From: Utricularia gibba
Taxonomy: Eukaryota > Streptophyta > Magnoliopsida > Lamiales > Lentibulariaceae
Reading direction: 5' to 3'
Assembly: GCA_002189035.1 (NCBI GenBank)
Contig: CM007989.1
Location: forward strand, 4,030,001-4,094,000
DNA: 64,000 nt
Position numbers and translations under genes: made by a program. Position 1 is the first letter of the stretch, and the number at the start of each line of letters is the position of its first letter. Positions 35,424-48,346 of the stretch are shown here, one piece after another. Under the pieces are notes generated by a model. The model did not search any database. It was given only the letters and a program-made list of their open reading frames with translations, and was not told where the DNA came from.

Positions 35424-36925
35424 TCAAGCATAGGTGCTTTGCAAGTCTGGTGATCGAATGGTTAGTGTTCGTATAGGTTCGAGTTACATTGTCTGAAATC
35501 CTATCAGTGCCCGGGAATGACAAAATTTGCAAAGTAACTGTGTCAGAAGAACTAGTTTTGCAAAATAACTGATTTTGGTTTCAAATTGGCAAAGTAACTA
35601 ATTTTTACAAAAACATTTGCAATATAACTAACATTCTAAATATATTGATTTTATATTACTTTTCGAAATACTTAATTATAAATATCATTTGTAAGCTTTA
35701 AATGAATTAAAATAAAAAAATAATAATACATTTGTATAAAAAAATTAGAAATTTACCAAAAAATTAAGATTAATTCGAAAAATACATAAATAAATATTAT
35801 TTTAAATAATTGATTAATTTACAATACTTATTTTAAAAATACTTCCAAATGTGTGTTTATTATTTTATCTTTTCAATTTTATTAACATCACATTAATTTT
35901 TTTTCAAACATAATTTAAAAAATATAGTCATACTTGCTCTAAATATTTAATATTTATATTCTAAATTTGTGAATTCTAATTAAGCATTTAACATAGTTAT
36001 CATTTGTTAAAAAAACACCATAGTTTGGTATTCCTATATTGTATTTTTATTAAATATAAATAATTATTATAAAAAAGTATTTAATTAAATTTCTATAAAT
36101 TATTCTAAAAACTCATGACATATATTTCATTTGTTTGTTAAATATGATGAAATGGATGATCTTTATTTATATTCTATAAAACATGTTTAAAGATCATATA
36201 AGCAATCACAAAAAATTATGTAATTTCATCAATAATGCATGTAGTTATATATAATTATTAGAATTACACAATTATTAGAATCTAAATAATGTCATCGGTA
36301 ATATGAGGAGCATTATGTGTAACAAACATATGTGACATGATTTGTCAAGACATGTGTATTCCATTAACAAGAGGAGCGTATGGGAGTTTGTTCATTTATT
36401 AATAAATCCTTTTTTATTCTAAATGATAACTTTCATTTAAATAGAATTCATTATGAGTGGTTATTCATGAAGTAGAATATACTTTAGGATTCATATTTGT
36501 AGTTTGAAACTAATTTGATGAAATCAGATTTAATGTAAAGAGTAAGTGCAAATACATTTTCCTAAAACTAGAATCATAATATACTAATTACTTTTTTATT
36601 GTAACATAATAATATAATACATATTAAAAAATCAAAGATTAACAACGAATATTTTGTAATTGGTTGAAAAAAAAACATATCCTCATGGTACTCGATGGTT
36701 TTAACACAATATCATCACATGCAACTGTCGATTGAAAGCCAAAAAAAATTATAATGCAACTGTGAATTATTTGAATAACACCTAATATCATTTATTGATT
36801 GCATTTAATGGTAAACAGCTAATATCATTTGTCGAGTGCATCAAATTAAAAAATTAGAGATATTTCCATTTCACTCTATAAATAAAGTGGACATTTCTCA
36901 TTCTTCAATACAAGGCTGCGACAAG

Positions 36926-39900
36926 ATGGTTAAGGTGGTAATGAAATTATTTTTTGGTGGAAGTATTCTTCGGAATTCATCTGGGTATATTTCTTACAAT
37001 ATGGATCTCATTCGAATTATCAAGGTTAGTCGTCAAATTACATTTAAAAAGTTACTTAAATGTAAAATGTATAGAAGAACATCTTGGTATAAATGCACAT
37101 AATCTTCGAATCACGGCAAAATTCTATGATGAACCATCGAACGAGATGAAATGTTTGCATATTTCGGATTCTGATATTTTAAGATATATATTAAACCCAA
37201 GTATATCAATATGCGGAATCGATCTATACTTGGAACACGATCCATCAGCCGCTTCTTCATCTCTTCAAGGTATGCGTAATATTTTCATTTTATTACTTTG
37301 GTACAAAGATTAATATTTTTATCTGAATACAGGTGAAAATTTGAGTATAAATATAGGTGTTAATGAGCCATATTCTCATGGGATAGAATATTCTGAACCA
37401 TCAAATGTTCATTTTGATTGGTTTGATCATGATCATGGATATACATCTACATTTGATTGCACTCAACGAGCCGAAGAAAATATTATAACAAGAATGTTAA
37501 CAAATGAGCAAGATTACTCAAGTAAACTAATTGTCCTGCAATTTACTGAAATGCATGTCGGATTTTTTTTGTCAAAATACCTATATTTTTTTCATTGTGT
37601 AAATGCTTGTGATTCCATTTTTTATTTTAATACCTGTTTTGTTTTAATAAGTTTTTTATTTGTATTTTATTGAAATATATTTTCCTTAATTTTATGTTTT
37701 ATTGAAATTATTGTTTTAATACATATTTTATTTTAAAATATTTCAACCATGTTTTTAATTATATCACTTAAATAAAACTTCATTTTATTTTTCATTATAA
37801 ACCAAAAATACCTTTAAATAATTATGTTTATATAATACCATTTTATTTTATAAGTTTAGTTAATAATGACACTAAGTGAAAAAAATAAATCAATTTATAC
37901 AATGAATTATAATCCCCAACTATTGAATAAATCCAGTATAATTTTATTTTAATTTTTTCTTAAATCATTTAAATACAAAAAAATCAGAATATTTTTTCTA
38001 TTAAACTTGCTTTTGATTAATACATAATTATTTTCTTTTTTCGAATATCTAATTACCTAATAATATAAAAATCAAAGAATCATTGTCTATGATGTTCAAA
38101 TGAATATATAAGTTTATGAAATTTAAATATATTCATATTTGAAATAAAACTTTATTTATTGATAAATAATTCAAATTAAAGAAACTTCAGTTGTTTTGAC
38201 AATAATTTATATAAAAATGCAAGTGTTTTAATAATATTAAGTAACTACATATATTTTACTAATTATGAAGAATTGATAGGTATTTTGGTAAAAAAAAACT
38301 AATATCACAAGTTGTTTGAATGCGTACTTATGAATTGCAATATGGCTCATGGGAGTCGTCAACACGAGAACTTCCTCGTTATTTGATGGAAATGCAGCGT
38401 GTGAATCCTGGTATTATAATTAGATGGCGACATAATACAGGTCTAAGTGGAGAACCATTGCTACGAAATGTGTTCTGGGCATTCGGATTTGCGATTCAAG
38501 CTTTCCAACATTGTCGTCCTGTATTATGTATTGACGCAACCCATCTTTATAGTCGATATGGATATAAGTTACTTGTCTGCGTTGCTATTGATGCAAATAA
38601 TTCTGTTTGCCCCCATTGCGTATGCCTTTGTTCCAGAAGAATCTGGGCACGATTGGGCTTGGTTTGTTGAACAGTTGAATGAGAACATTGTTCGCACACG
38701 TCATGATGTATGTTTTATCAGTGATCGAGGATCTGAACTTATTGCAGCATATAATATGTATCCAGTAAATTATGTGTTTTCCATATTCGAAAGAATACGG
38801 TGAGTCATATAGGTTCAAGATCACCAGGTATCTCTGAATTAGTGAGAAAGGCAGCCTATGCTACAACAGAACGCAACTATAATAGAGCAATGGAGCAAAT
38901 TCGAAATAAATCTCAAAAGGCATATGACTATCTTCTTAATATCGATAAAGAAATATGGACATTATTTTATGATCCAATAAGAGTAAGGTATGCATTTTCA
39001 TTTATTATAAAAAACTGCTTTATATTTTTTAATATATGATATTATTCCACAGGCATACTATTATGACAACAAACCACACCGAGGCAATGAATCGAGTTTT
39101 ACGTGATGTTCGTCGTCATCCTCTGACCCAAATAGTGAAGGTATAAAATATTAAATTATATTCTTGTTAATATATGACAACTAAATACATATTTATGTGC
39201 AGTTTACCTTTGATAAAGAACGAGAGTACTTCAAACGGTATAGAGAAGCGGCACGTAAAAGACATGCACGACAAATACCATATGGTCGAAGAGTGAATGA
39301 CTTATATAATAAGGCATCACAAGAAATACAGAGTCGTCATTGCACCACATACGACTCAAGAAATTTTATAGCTCGTGTTACCTCGATGGGAACTCACTCT
39401 ATGTCTACATTCACAGTTGACGTCAAAAATTGTGAATGTGAATGTGGGATTTGGCAATTGCATATGTATGCATGTTCTCATGCCCAAAAGGTAATTTTAT
39501 ATTTTTTTTATAATTATATAATGTTTGATTTATCTCATAATATTGAAATATGTAGGCATGCCATCATTTTCGAATCAATCCACAAGATAAGGTATCTATA
39601 TATTTTAAGACTTCTTCATTGGTGGATACATATGTAGCACAAGTACATCCATTACGAGATGAGAAAGATTGGGATCCAGTATCATTTATACTCTCTGTAG
39701 ATCCATCTCGTATTCGGACCAAGATTGGGCAAGCTACGACTACACGGAACAAGGGTCCTGTTGATTTTCAAGCTTCTCGAAGACGTAGTCATCGACGGCA
39801 AGAAGCGCATGATCCTCATGAATTCTCTAGACAAGACCCAGAATTATCTGAGCCAGCTTCAACACATGAACCTCATACTCGTCGTCATTCAGGTTTAGAA

Positions 39901-40257
39901 GATTTGTCCACACATGTACCTGATAACAGTCAGATAACACGAAGACGCCGTCCTCAAAGTCGACATCTCCCAAGTACAATGGACACAAGACGAGATGTGA
40001 ATCTCATACCTATTGATGTTCAGGCTGATTACAACTCATCATCAAGGCATTCATCATACGTGGGGATGTCATCGACTTCTCAAATTCCTCCAACTCAAGC
40101 AGGTAGATATTCCTTATCAGATCCCTCGCAATTATCAGAACCTACACTTGGTCTAGGTCCATCGGAGCTCATGCCCAATCCACCTTGTCAATCTACTTCT
40201 CTACTTAGAAGGGTTATTCCACATTTTTTGCGTTCTAATCCACAAAATAACTCTTAA
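36926..40257 (+). pseudogene. MULE (MURA-like) transposase remnant
   Basis: Blocks in order: N-terminal domain (FFGGSILRNSSGYISYNMD; 36,926-37,265, with a frameshift near 37,055), a second exon (37,332-37,540), the catalytic region (38,320-38,800: ELPRYLMEMQRVNPG, HCRPVLCIDATHLYSRYGYK, then after a frameshift near 38,605 ESGHDWAWFVEQLN and CFISDRGSELI), helical part (38,815-38,985), an exon with TNHTEAMNRVLRDVRRHP (39,050-39,140), then 39,197-39,490 ending in a SWIM zinc finger (CECGIWQLHMYACSHA), and a 3' exon (about 39,555-40,257) with a long basic/Ser-Pro tail. Introns end in AG as expected. The first two catalytic aspartates (CIDATH, ISDRG) remain, but frameshifts break the frame. The C-terminal 210 codons are still open. 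Confidence 0.85.
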
Positions 40258-40845
40258 TGTGTTGTATTATGCATTATATATAAGTTTTAGACTTTTATTG
40301 TGAAATTTGATATGAAAATTTTCATTTATACACTTTAATATGAAATAAAATAATAAACCAAAAATATTTGAAAACATTATAGAGAAAATACAGTATTAAA
40401 TTTTTTTTGAATTAATAGATATAAGTTAGTTATATAGATGTTTTTTTTTATAAAATGGTAAATAAGGTGTAATATACAATATATTTTTTTCATCAATAAT
40501 ATGTAACTTATTAAGTAAACTAGTGAAATGGACTTTTATAAACTTTTTATTTGCAAAATACCCCTAATCAGTAGATATTAGTATAAATAGATTTGTAATT
40601 AGTTTTGAACTGACTAGTTCCGAATCGGTTCAAAATCAATCGCAACTCTACCAAAACTAGAACCAAACCGCACGGATTCGATTAGAACCACTGTTTTAAG
40701 TAAAATATTAAAAGTTAATTTAAAATAAATAATTGAATTTATAGGGAGTAGGCACCCACAACACCTAGATTACATGTCTGGAGCTCCTGAGGAAAGCATT
40801 TTCGTGCATCCAAAAAACTTTTGTGGACATGTTGGGTAAGCCATT

Positions 40846-41580
40846 GATCAAAATAACATTTAACAATCAATTAATAATACAAATTTAAAATAAAAAATAA
40901 TTATTCTATACAAATAATATTTAATGATCAATTGATTATATAAATTTAAAATAAAAAATATACACCCAATTAAAATAACACTTGAGAATCGTTTGATAAT
41001 TTCAATTTAAAATAATAAATATGTATTGAATTCAAATAATAATTAAGCAGTCAAAAATACTTAATTATCTTAACAAAAATATAAATAAAAAGTAGGGTTA
41101 GATTTAATTAAAATTTATGGTTTATAAATATAATTAAATATTTTTTATAATACACAAAAGTAGGGTTATAATTAGTTATTCATTAAAAAATATAATATAT
41201 AATGAACACAAATTGAATCATCGACCGTTTAAATGTAAAAAAACAAAAGTACTGTCAATTAAGCTACAGACATGATTCATACTTAAACCGTACTTGTATG
41301 TAGATTACTTGTTAATCTTTAAGTGTTATTTGGATCTAATGAATATTTTTTTATTTTAAATTTGAATTCTCAGTTGATACTTAGTGTTTTTTTTGATTGA
41401 GTGTATATTTTTTATTTTAAAATTGAATTATCATTTGATTATTAGGCGTTATTTGGATTAATTGTTTATTTTTTTTAATTTTGATTGTATTATCAATTGA
41501 TTCTTAAATGTATAGATTATATATTTTTTATTTTACATTTGTTTTATAAGTTATTTAACATTTGGAATATTTTGAAATCA
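40846..41580. repeat. Inverted arms made of tandem ~61-bp units
   Basis: The left arm (40,846-41,062) holds about 3.5 units of about 61 bp of the type AATAACA.TTAA.AATCAATT..; the right arm (41,310-41,580) holds three to four units of the same sequence inverted (AGTGTTATTTGGAT...TTTTATTTTAAATTTG). About 250 bases lie between. The whole could fold into a stem. It lies between the MULE transposase and the MULE right end. Confidence 0.7.
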
Positions 41581-41823
41581 AAACAAGTGTAATTATTCAA
41601 CCGAATTCGTTGGAGTGGTGAATAATTTCATTAATATAATATTTTAATAATTTTTAGATATTATTATGAAAACAAAATCAATGGTAATGAAATATATACA
41701 TCAAATACATAAATATATACATACAATTGTATGTGTATGTTAGCTATTTTGCAAATACGGTTCAAAAACATAGTTACTTTGCCAATAATATTTACTGACA
41801 TAAATTATTTCCCCAATTTAATC

Positions 41824-42339
41824 GATCTGGAATATCCTTTGTTTCACGTCTGCCCCTCCGTGCCGCGGGTCATCAGAGGGACCACCAGTATCTTACGGCG
41901 ATGCGCGGTGGGACCCATACATTTATAAAATATCTTGAAATGCTGGTTGGATTTAGAAAATAAAAAAATACTTTATTCTAAAAACAAATCACAAATAAAA
42001 ACTTGACGTGCAATATAGTTTTCTTTATTGAGAATTTACTTAATCCAAACCCGAATTTGTGAATACATATATGGATTCATGTACATCTATTCAATTAAAT
42101 TTTTATTAAAAATAAAAATTAAAAAACAAGAAAAATGGTTCCTCAAAGCATATTATTCATTCTCATTATTTTAAAATTTTGACATATTTAATCCCCATTA
42201 TCTTATAGAACTGGTAAAATTGAGTCTCAATGTTTGACAAATTGACAGAAATGGTATCCAATAATTTATTACCCATTATTTATATATCATTTTGATATAA
42301 ATAGTCTTATTAACATAAAAATTGTTGAATTGAATGTAA
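41824..42339. other. AT-rich spacer
   Basis: A short GC-richer stretch (41,840-41,930) then AT-rich sequence; nothing recognised. Confidence 0.4.
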
Positions 42340-42522
42340 AAAATTATGCAAACATATCAAACCACCACAAATATTTTTACAACAGTGGGTGAAACATGCT
42401 TCGTCTTTTTTACTGATACAGTACACTGGCTATAGACATGGACCCTAGTGGGACCCACGGTCAGCTCTGGCGGACTGCCACCTTCTTCTCCGGGAGAAGA
42501 GAATAAATGAAGGAAATTGAGA

Positions 42523-42852
42523 TTACTCGGAATCTGTGGAGTGAGGAGGACTGAAGGCAAGAGTGGTTGCGTCAGGGGAGGTCATCGGCGAGCACTCCGA
42601 GGATTCGCCCTTGTCGGAGATGGAGTATTTCTCGTCGGCGTTTCTGGAGAAGGGCATCCTAGCTTTCTCGATGTCCTTCTGTGCCGGGATCCGAGTCGCA
42701 TCTTGTGCCGCTCCGTGCGGCGGCGCCGTCGCAGGGTCCACCAGATTCTTGAGGCGATTGGCGATGGCACGCAGATATTCGCCGATGTCGTGACAAATCT
42801 GAGCCTTCACGGCGCCCCGCCGCCTCGAAAACGCTTTATCCCGTCGATCCAT
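42523..42852 (-). CDS. Small protein Y2, paralogue of Y1, function unknown
   Basis: A 109-codon frame with ATG at 42,852-42,850. It matches Y1 over nearly the whole length, with the same basic start (RRRGAVKAQICHDIGEYLR), the LVDPATAPPHGAA linker and the TTLAFSPPHSTDSE tail. Differences from Y1 are GK to GE, RS to RA, L to V and the first ten residues. The upstream 100 bases contain an unusual T run. No domain known to me; either a real small gene family or a conserved noncoding repeat with a chance frame. Confidence 0.5.
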   Translation of the reverse strand: MDRRDKAFSRRRGAVKAQICHDIGEYLRAIANRLKNLVDPATAPPHGAAQDATRIPAQKDIEKARMPFSRNADEKYSISDKGESSECSPMTSPDATTLAFSPPHSTDSE

Positions 42853-43599
42853 AAGGCTTATAAGAAGAAAGAGAAGTTTTTTTTTTTTTTTGATGAAGCA
42901 GCACAACTGAAGATGATGTACCAATTTATATTTTTTTTTTGAAAATTACCAAAAAAAAGGTATTAAAATCTCTTCACTTACGATCAACAGAAGGAAGACG
43001 CGTTAGGCAACCGCGTTTAGTTTCCTATTATATATAATATATCATCAAAAACTGCCATTTTTTTTAAAAAATAATGTATTATTAGATTATATAAATTCAA
43101 TAGAAATTCAGCCGATCGTCTTTTTCCACATCACCGAGCGGGCACATGCGTAGAATTGGTGACGTGGTTTTCTGGATTAAAAAAATAAGTGATCTAATTA
43201 AATGATTAACTACCTAATTAATGAGCATCTAGTCTTAACAAAGCATTATATTCCTTAATAATTCCAACATCAATGGGGTTCACATCAATAGTATAGTAAC
43301 GGATAAAACTAGGCATGATGTGTACGGTGTAGAAATTATTAATAATTGATTGAATATATTTTTTTAATGTAAAATACTGTATACTTGATTTTTAGGTATG
43401 CACCTTCCATAATTGAATCCTTTAGAATATGTTCATGTCCACATGGTGTTTTGAGTATAATTTTTAATCTTATATGCAAACCCGCTTTTCCCAAATTATT
43501 TTGTTTTCTAAAACTATTGATACAACTTTATATAGGATTTTTTTTATCTGAACTTTATTATAATAAATCAAATGCACTTAAATTTTCATATTTACCGTG

Positions 43600-43985
43600 A
43601 ACCGCACCGGCGACGGCGGTTGCGCACTTGATCATGCGCAAGATTCCGGCGTCACAACCGGGGAGATCTTATGAGGATTCAGAGCTTTGGCAAGGCCACA
43701 CTCCCAGAGGACGCCCATCCCTCGGAATTCACAGCCGACAAACAGAAGTTTGCTGGCCACTCAGGGGAAAAAAGAAAAGAAAGGATGTCGTTCCACTCTC
43801 CGCAAAATCCGATGGCCGTCTTTCCTTGCCAGAGGTGGTGGCGCCGCCGTAGAAAATAAAAACCCAGAACATTCTAGATTTTACTCCGACGGCGTGGGTT
43901 GAGCTGTCAGCATCCATACACGGAGGCGCACGACGCGTTGAAATATTTGTCGGGTGCGCTGTTTGTGCGTGTGAAGATAAGAAAA
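43600..43985. repeat. GC-rich segment X, copy 2
   Basis: Related to 21,150-21,410. Frames are open on both strands for 60-87 codons, none with a recognisable family, and none conserved without stops in copy 1. It lies about 750 bases beyond Y2, within block B. Confidence 0.5.
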
Positions 43986-44600
43986 AGGCCAATTATCAAA
44001 ATATTTAATATCAGTTACTTGTCTAGGGAATCTCGTACACGTGATCTAGAAACATAATCTTAAATATGGATTTTAAGTATTTTTCAAAATTATATTAATA
44101 TTTCAAAATTATTAAAAATATCTTTTTATGGTAAAAAAAATCTTCTTGATCTCCCCCTAACCAATTTTCAACTCAGGAGTTGGACTGGGCTTTGAAAAAC
44201 ATAATTCATTGTCACTTTTTATATCCTTTTATTTAACATTTGTATTTCCGACGGCGACGTCGCTGACTGTGACAAACTTGGCCGCCAAACAACTCGAATT
44301 ATTAAATACATATTTCGTAATAGTCATTTTTAAAAAAATTATTTCATTGATTATCTATTTCATGTGTTGATCAATAAAAATAATAACATAATTTTTATTT
44401 AATAAAAATATATTTATTAAATACAAATTTTTAGATGATAAAAAATAAATTTTACAGAATTTGTAATACAATTAATATACTCCGTAATCAATTGTATTAA
44501 TAATTATATTTTCATACTACTTAGCTTATAGCCTGCAAATATTTTGTGGGTTACAAACGTGTGTGATTTATTTATATTTTATTTACGGATGTGGATTATG

Positions 44601-44984
44601 GTAAACCACTCCTTTACCCCATAGACTGTGTACAAAAAAATAATGATAATGATTTATTAGAATGGCCAAATATAATTTAATTTTATGTCTATTTTAATTA
44701 GCTAATTGTCTTTAGTTCTATATTGTCAATTTCCATGATTGGATAGCGCACCAAAACGCATTCATTACTAACGAAAGACATAGACTGCATTTATTGTGCT
44801 CATTTGAATAGAATTCAGAATTAAATGATAAATAAATTCCAATACAAATGACAAAGAAGTATCCAAATGAGTTGAATTAAAAAAAATTAAATGGGTATGA
44901 CTATATAAGAGATTAAAATTAAAATTTTCACAGTACAAAAAAAGAATTAATTTATAAAAGATAATTTAAATAGATATAAGAATA
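44601..44984. other. AT-rich spacer
   Basis: No coding or repeat structure seen. Confidence 0.4.
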
Positions 44985-45330
44985 TTGTCATATTCCTTTA
45001 ACGAACATCATGGATCTAATCACATATTCGAGAAAATTTTAAACTGTAAACTCTATTGGTTAAAAATTTTCAAGGATTGTTATGCTTATTACAAAGGTTA
45101 TTCACCATGCCAATGGATAGACAATTTATCGAAGAGAAATGAAATGCCGAGAAATTTTGATCTATAAACTATTCAATGTTTTAAGTATCGATTTTATAGA
45201 GCTATTCTCTACTACTATAAAATTTAATTATATTTTAGTGGATATTACTTATATTGAGGCAATTTGTAGAAGCATGAACGATGTCAAAATGGTTATTAGT
45301 TTTCTATGCAACATCTTTATATTCTACGAA
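44985..45330 (+). pseudogene. Ty3/gypsy integrase fragment
   Basis: Two frames in sequence match a gypsy integrase: CQWIDNLSKRNEMP (zinc-finger end, about 45,100-45,160), then, after a frameshift, FNVLSIDFIELFS (first catalytic Asp region, about 45,170-45,210) and YILVDITYIEAI. It is a short isolated piece with no LTR nearby, ended by the left terminus of Harbinger element 3. Confidence 0.7.
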
Positions 45331-45337
45331 ACTATTA

Positions 45338-47140
45338 GGATATGTTTGGTTGGTTCTAAAATACGGAAATTAAAATTACTAATATTCATATCCCATGTGT
45401 TGGTTGAAGGAATTTAAAAATACCGGTATATGGGATTATTAATTTAAATCCCTCCAAATTGGGAATTAAAAATGGAATCTATAAAGATAGTATTTTAAAT
45501 TATCTAAACTTTATTTATATTTATACGCTTATACTAGGTTTACTTTTCTCAATTCATGACCAAAATTGTTTTGGAAGTTTGAGAATTCAGACGACATTCC
45601 TTAGTGAGGAAATCCTTTTGCTTACTTAGAGCTAGTAAGTAGGTGCTTCACCTACTACTTGCACCATATCTATACTTGCTTCTTGATTTGTTTTCTCTAC
45701 TTTTGTTATAAGGTAACTACGTTTGAAAGTTTAATTTGTATTTCAATCAAATACAACTGTTTTTTTAAGAGAATTAAGGTTTCCATTTTTTGAAATATGT
45801 TGAGAAATCAACAATTTTTACCAGAATAACATCACTATTGATGTTCTAAGATGAAGTCATTTTGAATGTAAAAGTTCATTATTTTTATTAGTTATGAAGA
45901 CAGGTGGGGCAAGCAAGTTGTGCAATGGGATCATCAACAAAAAGATATTTGATGTTGTTGATTTTCAGCATAGTGGCGACACAAATGATTCTTCAAATTA
46001 AGTTATACCTTTTTTATGTTGAAGTTATGTTCAAATTAAGTTATTGATACTCTCTTTGTGAGAGGATCTCAAAATAGGTAAAGTATTTGAGAGATGTAGT
46101 GAGTTACTATAAAGGAGCAGCATTTGACACTTTTAAAAAACTTTTAGAAAATTTGAGGCTTCATCTAAATACTTTTAAAAAACTGTGTTATTCTTAAAGA
46201 ACACAAGGGTTTTAAATCAAGAAGGTATGTTATAATTTTAGAGATGATTATCTTATTTCTTGGTATTTTAACTTATCACAGGAACCAAAGGATTAAAAAA
46301 TTTAGCTTCCATCATTCTACATTTATCGTGTAGATATATTTCCATGAGGTCTTGCAATCTATGCTCTGATTACATGAAATTTTGTTAATAAAACCACACA
46401 AAATCTTTTAGCTACTTCAAGGTATAACTTTATGAAATAATATTTTTTTTGCTCCCTTTTTTTAGTATTCACTCCATTAATGTATTTAAAGGATTGTCAC
46501 GGAGCACTAGATGGTTCATACATTAACATTATGGAGAAAGAAGTGGGCAAACCACGATATCACACTCGTAAGTGAGCAATTTTGACAAATGTTCTTCATA
46601 TCTGTGATGAGAAAATGTGTTTTATCTACGTTCTTAGTAGATGGAAAGACTCCACAGTTGATGGATGTGTACTTCAAGATGCACTAACAATGAATCTAGA
46701 ATTTAAAATTCATAGAGGTAACAATAGGTTGATGATGCTTATTTATCTCACTTGGATTAGATTTCAAGAACTCTCTTACCTATAATCTAGCATATTATGA
46801 TTTTACAAATATCATGTTTATTGTATGCTTGCTATCTTTTTTATACAATTTTCTTAACTCTATTTTTGGTACTGGTCAATTACTATTTAGCGAATTGTGA
46901 TTATATTATATATGATGGATTTATGACCTCTTTATCGAGAGGTTCTATACCACATAAAAGACTGGGGGCCAAGGCAACAATAACCTTAGAATCCATAAAA
47001 AAACTTCAATATGCAGCACATGAAGGAAAGGAATGCATCATTCTATTCTATAAAATGCAAAGTAGAATGATTATTGCATGTCCAATGTTACATAATGTTA
47101 TTCAAAATACTATAGATGTTGATCTATGGGAGTCATAGAT
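45338..47140 (+). mobile_element. PIF/Harbinger element 3, partial
   Basis: The left terminus GGATATGTTTGGTTGG is preceded by TTA (45,335-45,337), a typical Harbinger target triplet. A broken transposase follows. The right terminus was not found; the stretch beyond 47,140 up to the LTR at 48,347 may belong to it. Confidence 0.6.
46480..47140 (+). pseudogene. Harbinger transposase remnant, element 3
   Basis: GALDGSYINIMEK with the first catalytic Asp and RYHTRK (46,505-46,570), a TGA stop, then ILTNVLHICDEKM, FIYVLSRWKDSTVDGCVLQD (second Asp), and at the C-terminus MLHNVIQN (about 47,080-47,110). The third motif region is not recognisable. Clearly related to the copies at 13.1-14.3 kb and 57.5-58.8 kb. 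Confidence 0.75.
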
Positions 47141-48346
47141 TGTTGAGAATCATCATAAGGTTGCTATAGATGACTTTATTGTTATAATAGAGGGCATACC
47201 TGGATGGACTTCATGGTGTGATCAACTAGCAGACTCAATGTACAATGATTAGTTGCAGGGTAGATAGTAAGAGTCATTATTGTTCTTCACCTTTATTGCT
47301 ATATTTTCCTGATGGAGGCAGACTTTTGGACAAAAACATGATGTTAAATGTTTTCCTTTTTATGTTTCATTTGGCTTTGAATTTTACTTGTTTGGTATTC
47401 ATGAATGTTATAGAGATATTTGTCAAGTTTTGAACTTATGATTTTACTCAAAAACTCCAACATGTTAATAAGTTATTATGTTAAGAAAGGGAGGTTCTAA
47501 ATTGTTTTTAGTTATGAAAACTATATTTTTAGGCATAAAATTATTGAAATAATGGGAATTAATATTGCTAGATCAAGACAACGAAGAATAAATAAGCAAG
47601 ATATGCGAATGTCACATGGACAATAGAATATTATCAACCAATTTCTCTCTATCATTATTGATCATACCTTGAAAGCATTCCATACTTCCTATATCATTGA
47701 GAAGCTTGAAGAGACTCTCAAGGTGTTCGTTGATGTAAAATTCATGTTTGGAAGTAATATAGAGACTTTCTTTCGATCTTCAGTCAGATTTTAAAGATGG
47801 ATACTTTTGTAATCATGGCTTATTAGTGGTGTTAGTCATTGCTTTCATTTTATCTTCTAACTAGGTCACAATTAGGTCAACATCATTGACCATCTTCTGC
47901 TTCACCAACTTTGCTTTTCTTATTCCAAAACCTATAGATGACTTTGTTTTAATTTCAGACGACTTGCCGACCAATTGATTAATATCCTCAATTATAGATG
48001 TAATTGTTGATTGTGCAAGTATCGCTTTTGTCTCCTCCTCATTACAGCCAACCCCACCATCAAAAGTAGCTCTATAGTTACCATAAATCTCACATCAACC
48101 TCCATAAAATAAAAATGTCTTGTCTTTCAATTTGTTATACTTTTCTTTATCATGCTATGACATAAAGAAAATAAGTTAATGACATGTAAACAACATCATA
48201 ATGAAATATAAATGATCGAAACACCTACAACAACTCTTTCCATTGTTCTTGGGTTGCTTCAACCTATTTTCAAATATAATTGAAACTATTACCGGATTTG
48301 GCTAAGAATTCACAAAATGTAAAGTCTATTTTCTATATCTTGAACT
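47141..48346. other. Unassigned, possible Harbinger ORF1 debris
   Basis: On the minus strand (about 48,250-47,640) broken frames with charged sequence (for example EEETKAILAQSTITSIIEDI) lie tail-to-tail with the transposase, the position of the Myb-like gene in element 2. The similarity is too weak to call. Confidence 0.25.

Larger units (their letters stand above)
35511..41823 (+). mobile_element. Mutator-like element (MULE), degenerate
   Basis: The terminal regions are inverted relatives. The left end (about 35,514-35,640) has GCAAAGTAACT and TTTTGCAAAATAACTGA; the right end (41,730-41,823), inverted, has GGCAAAGTAACTATG and TTTGCAAAATAGCTAAC. Between them lies a MURA-type transposase on the plus strand. 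About 600 AT-rich bases (37,680-38,300) split its N-terminal and catalytic parts. I could not confirm the 9-bp target duplication, so the ends are approximate. Confidence 0.7.
42340..44600. repeat. Duplicated segment, block B (pairs with 21,966-23,761)
   Basis: Contains Y2, then the conserved GAAGGAAGACGCGTTAGGCA stretch, then segment X copy 2, then the AATTATCAAAATATTTAA and CAATTTTCAACTCAGG stretches shared with block A. Divergence outside the Y frame is clearly higher than inside the first 500 bases. Confidence 0.8.

Noticed and set aside
35435-35515. tRNA-like stretch with TGGTTAGTG and GGTTCGAGTT
   Set aside because: No acceptor stem or anticodon arm can be formed at the right spacing; chance resemblance.
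36836-37102. Independent small gene at the start of the MULE
   Set aside because: The sequence matches the N-terminal domain of MULE transposases and continues in another frame after a frameshift.
40000-40257. Ser/Pro-rich open 3' end of the MULE frame as a separate gene
   Set aside because: It is continuous with the SWIM-containing exon and is a usual C-terminal tail of such transposases.
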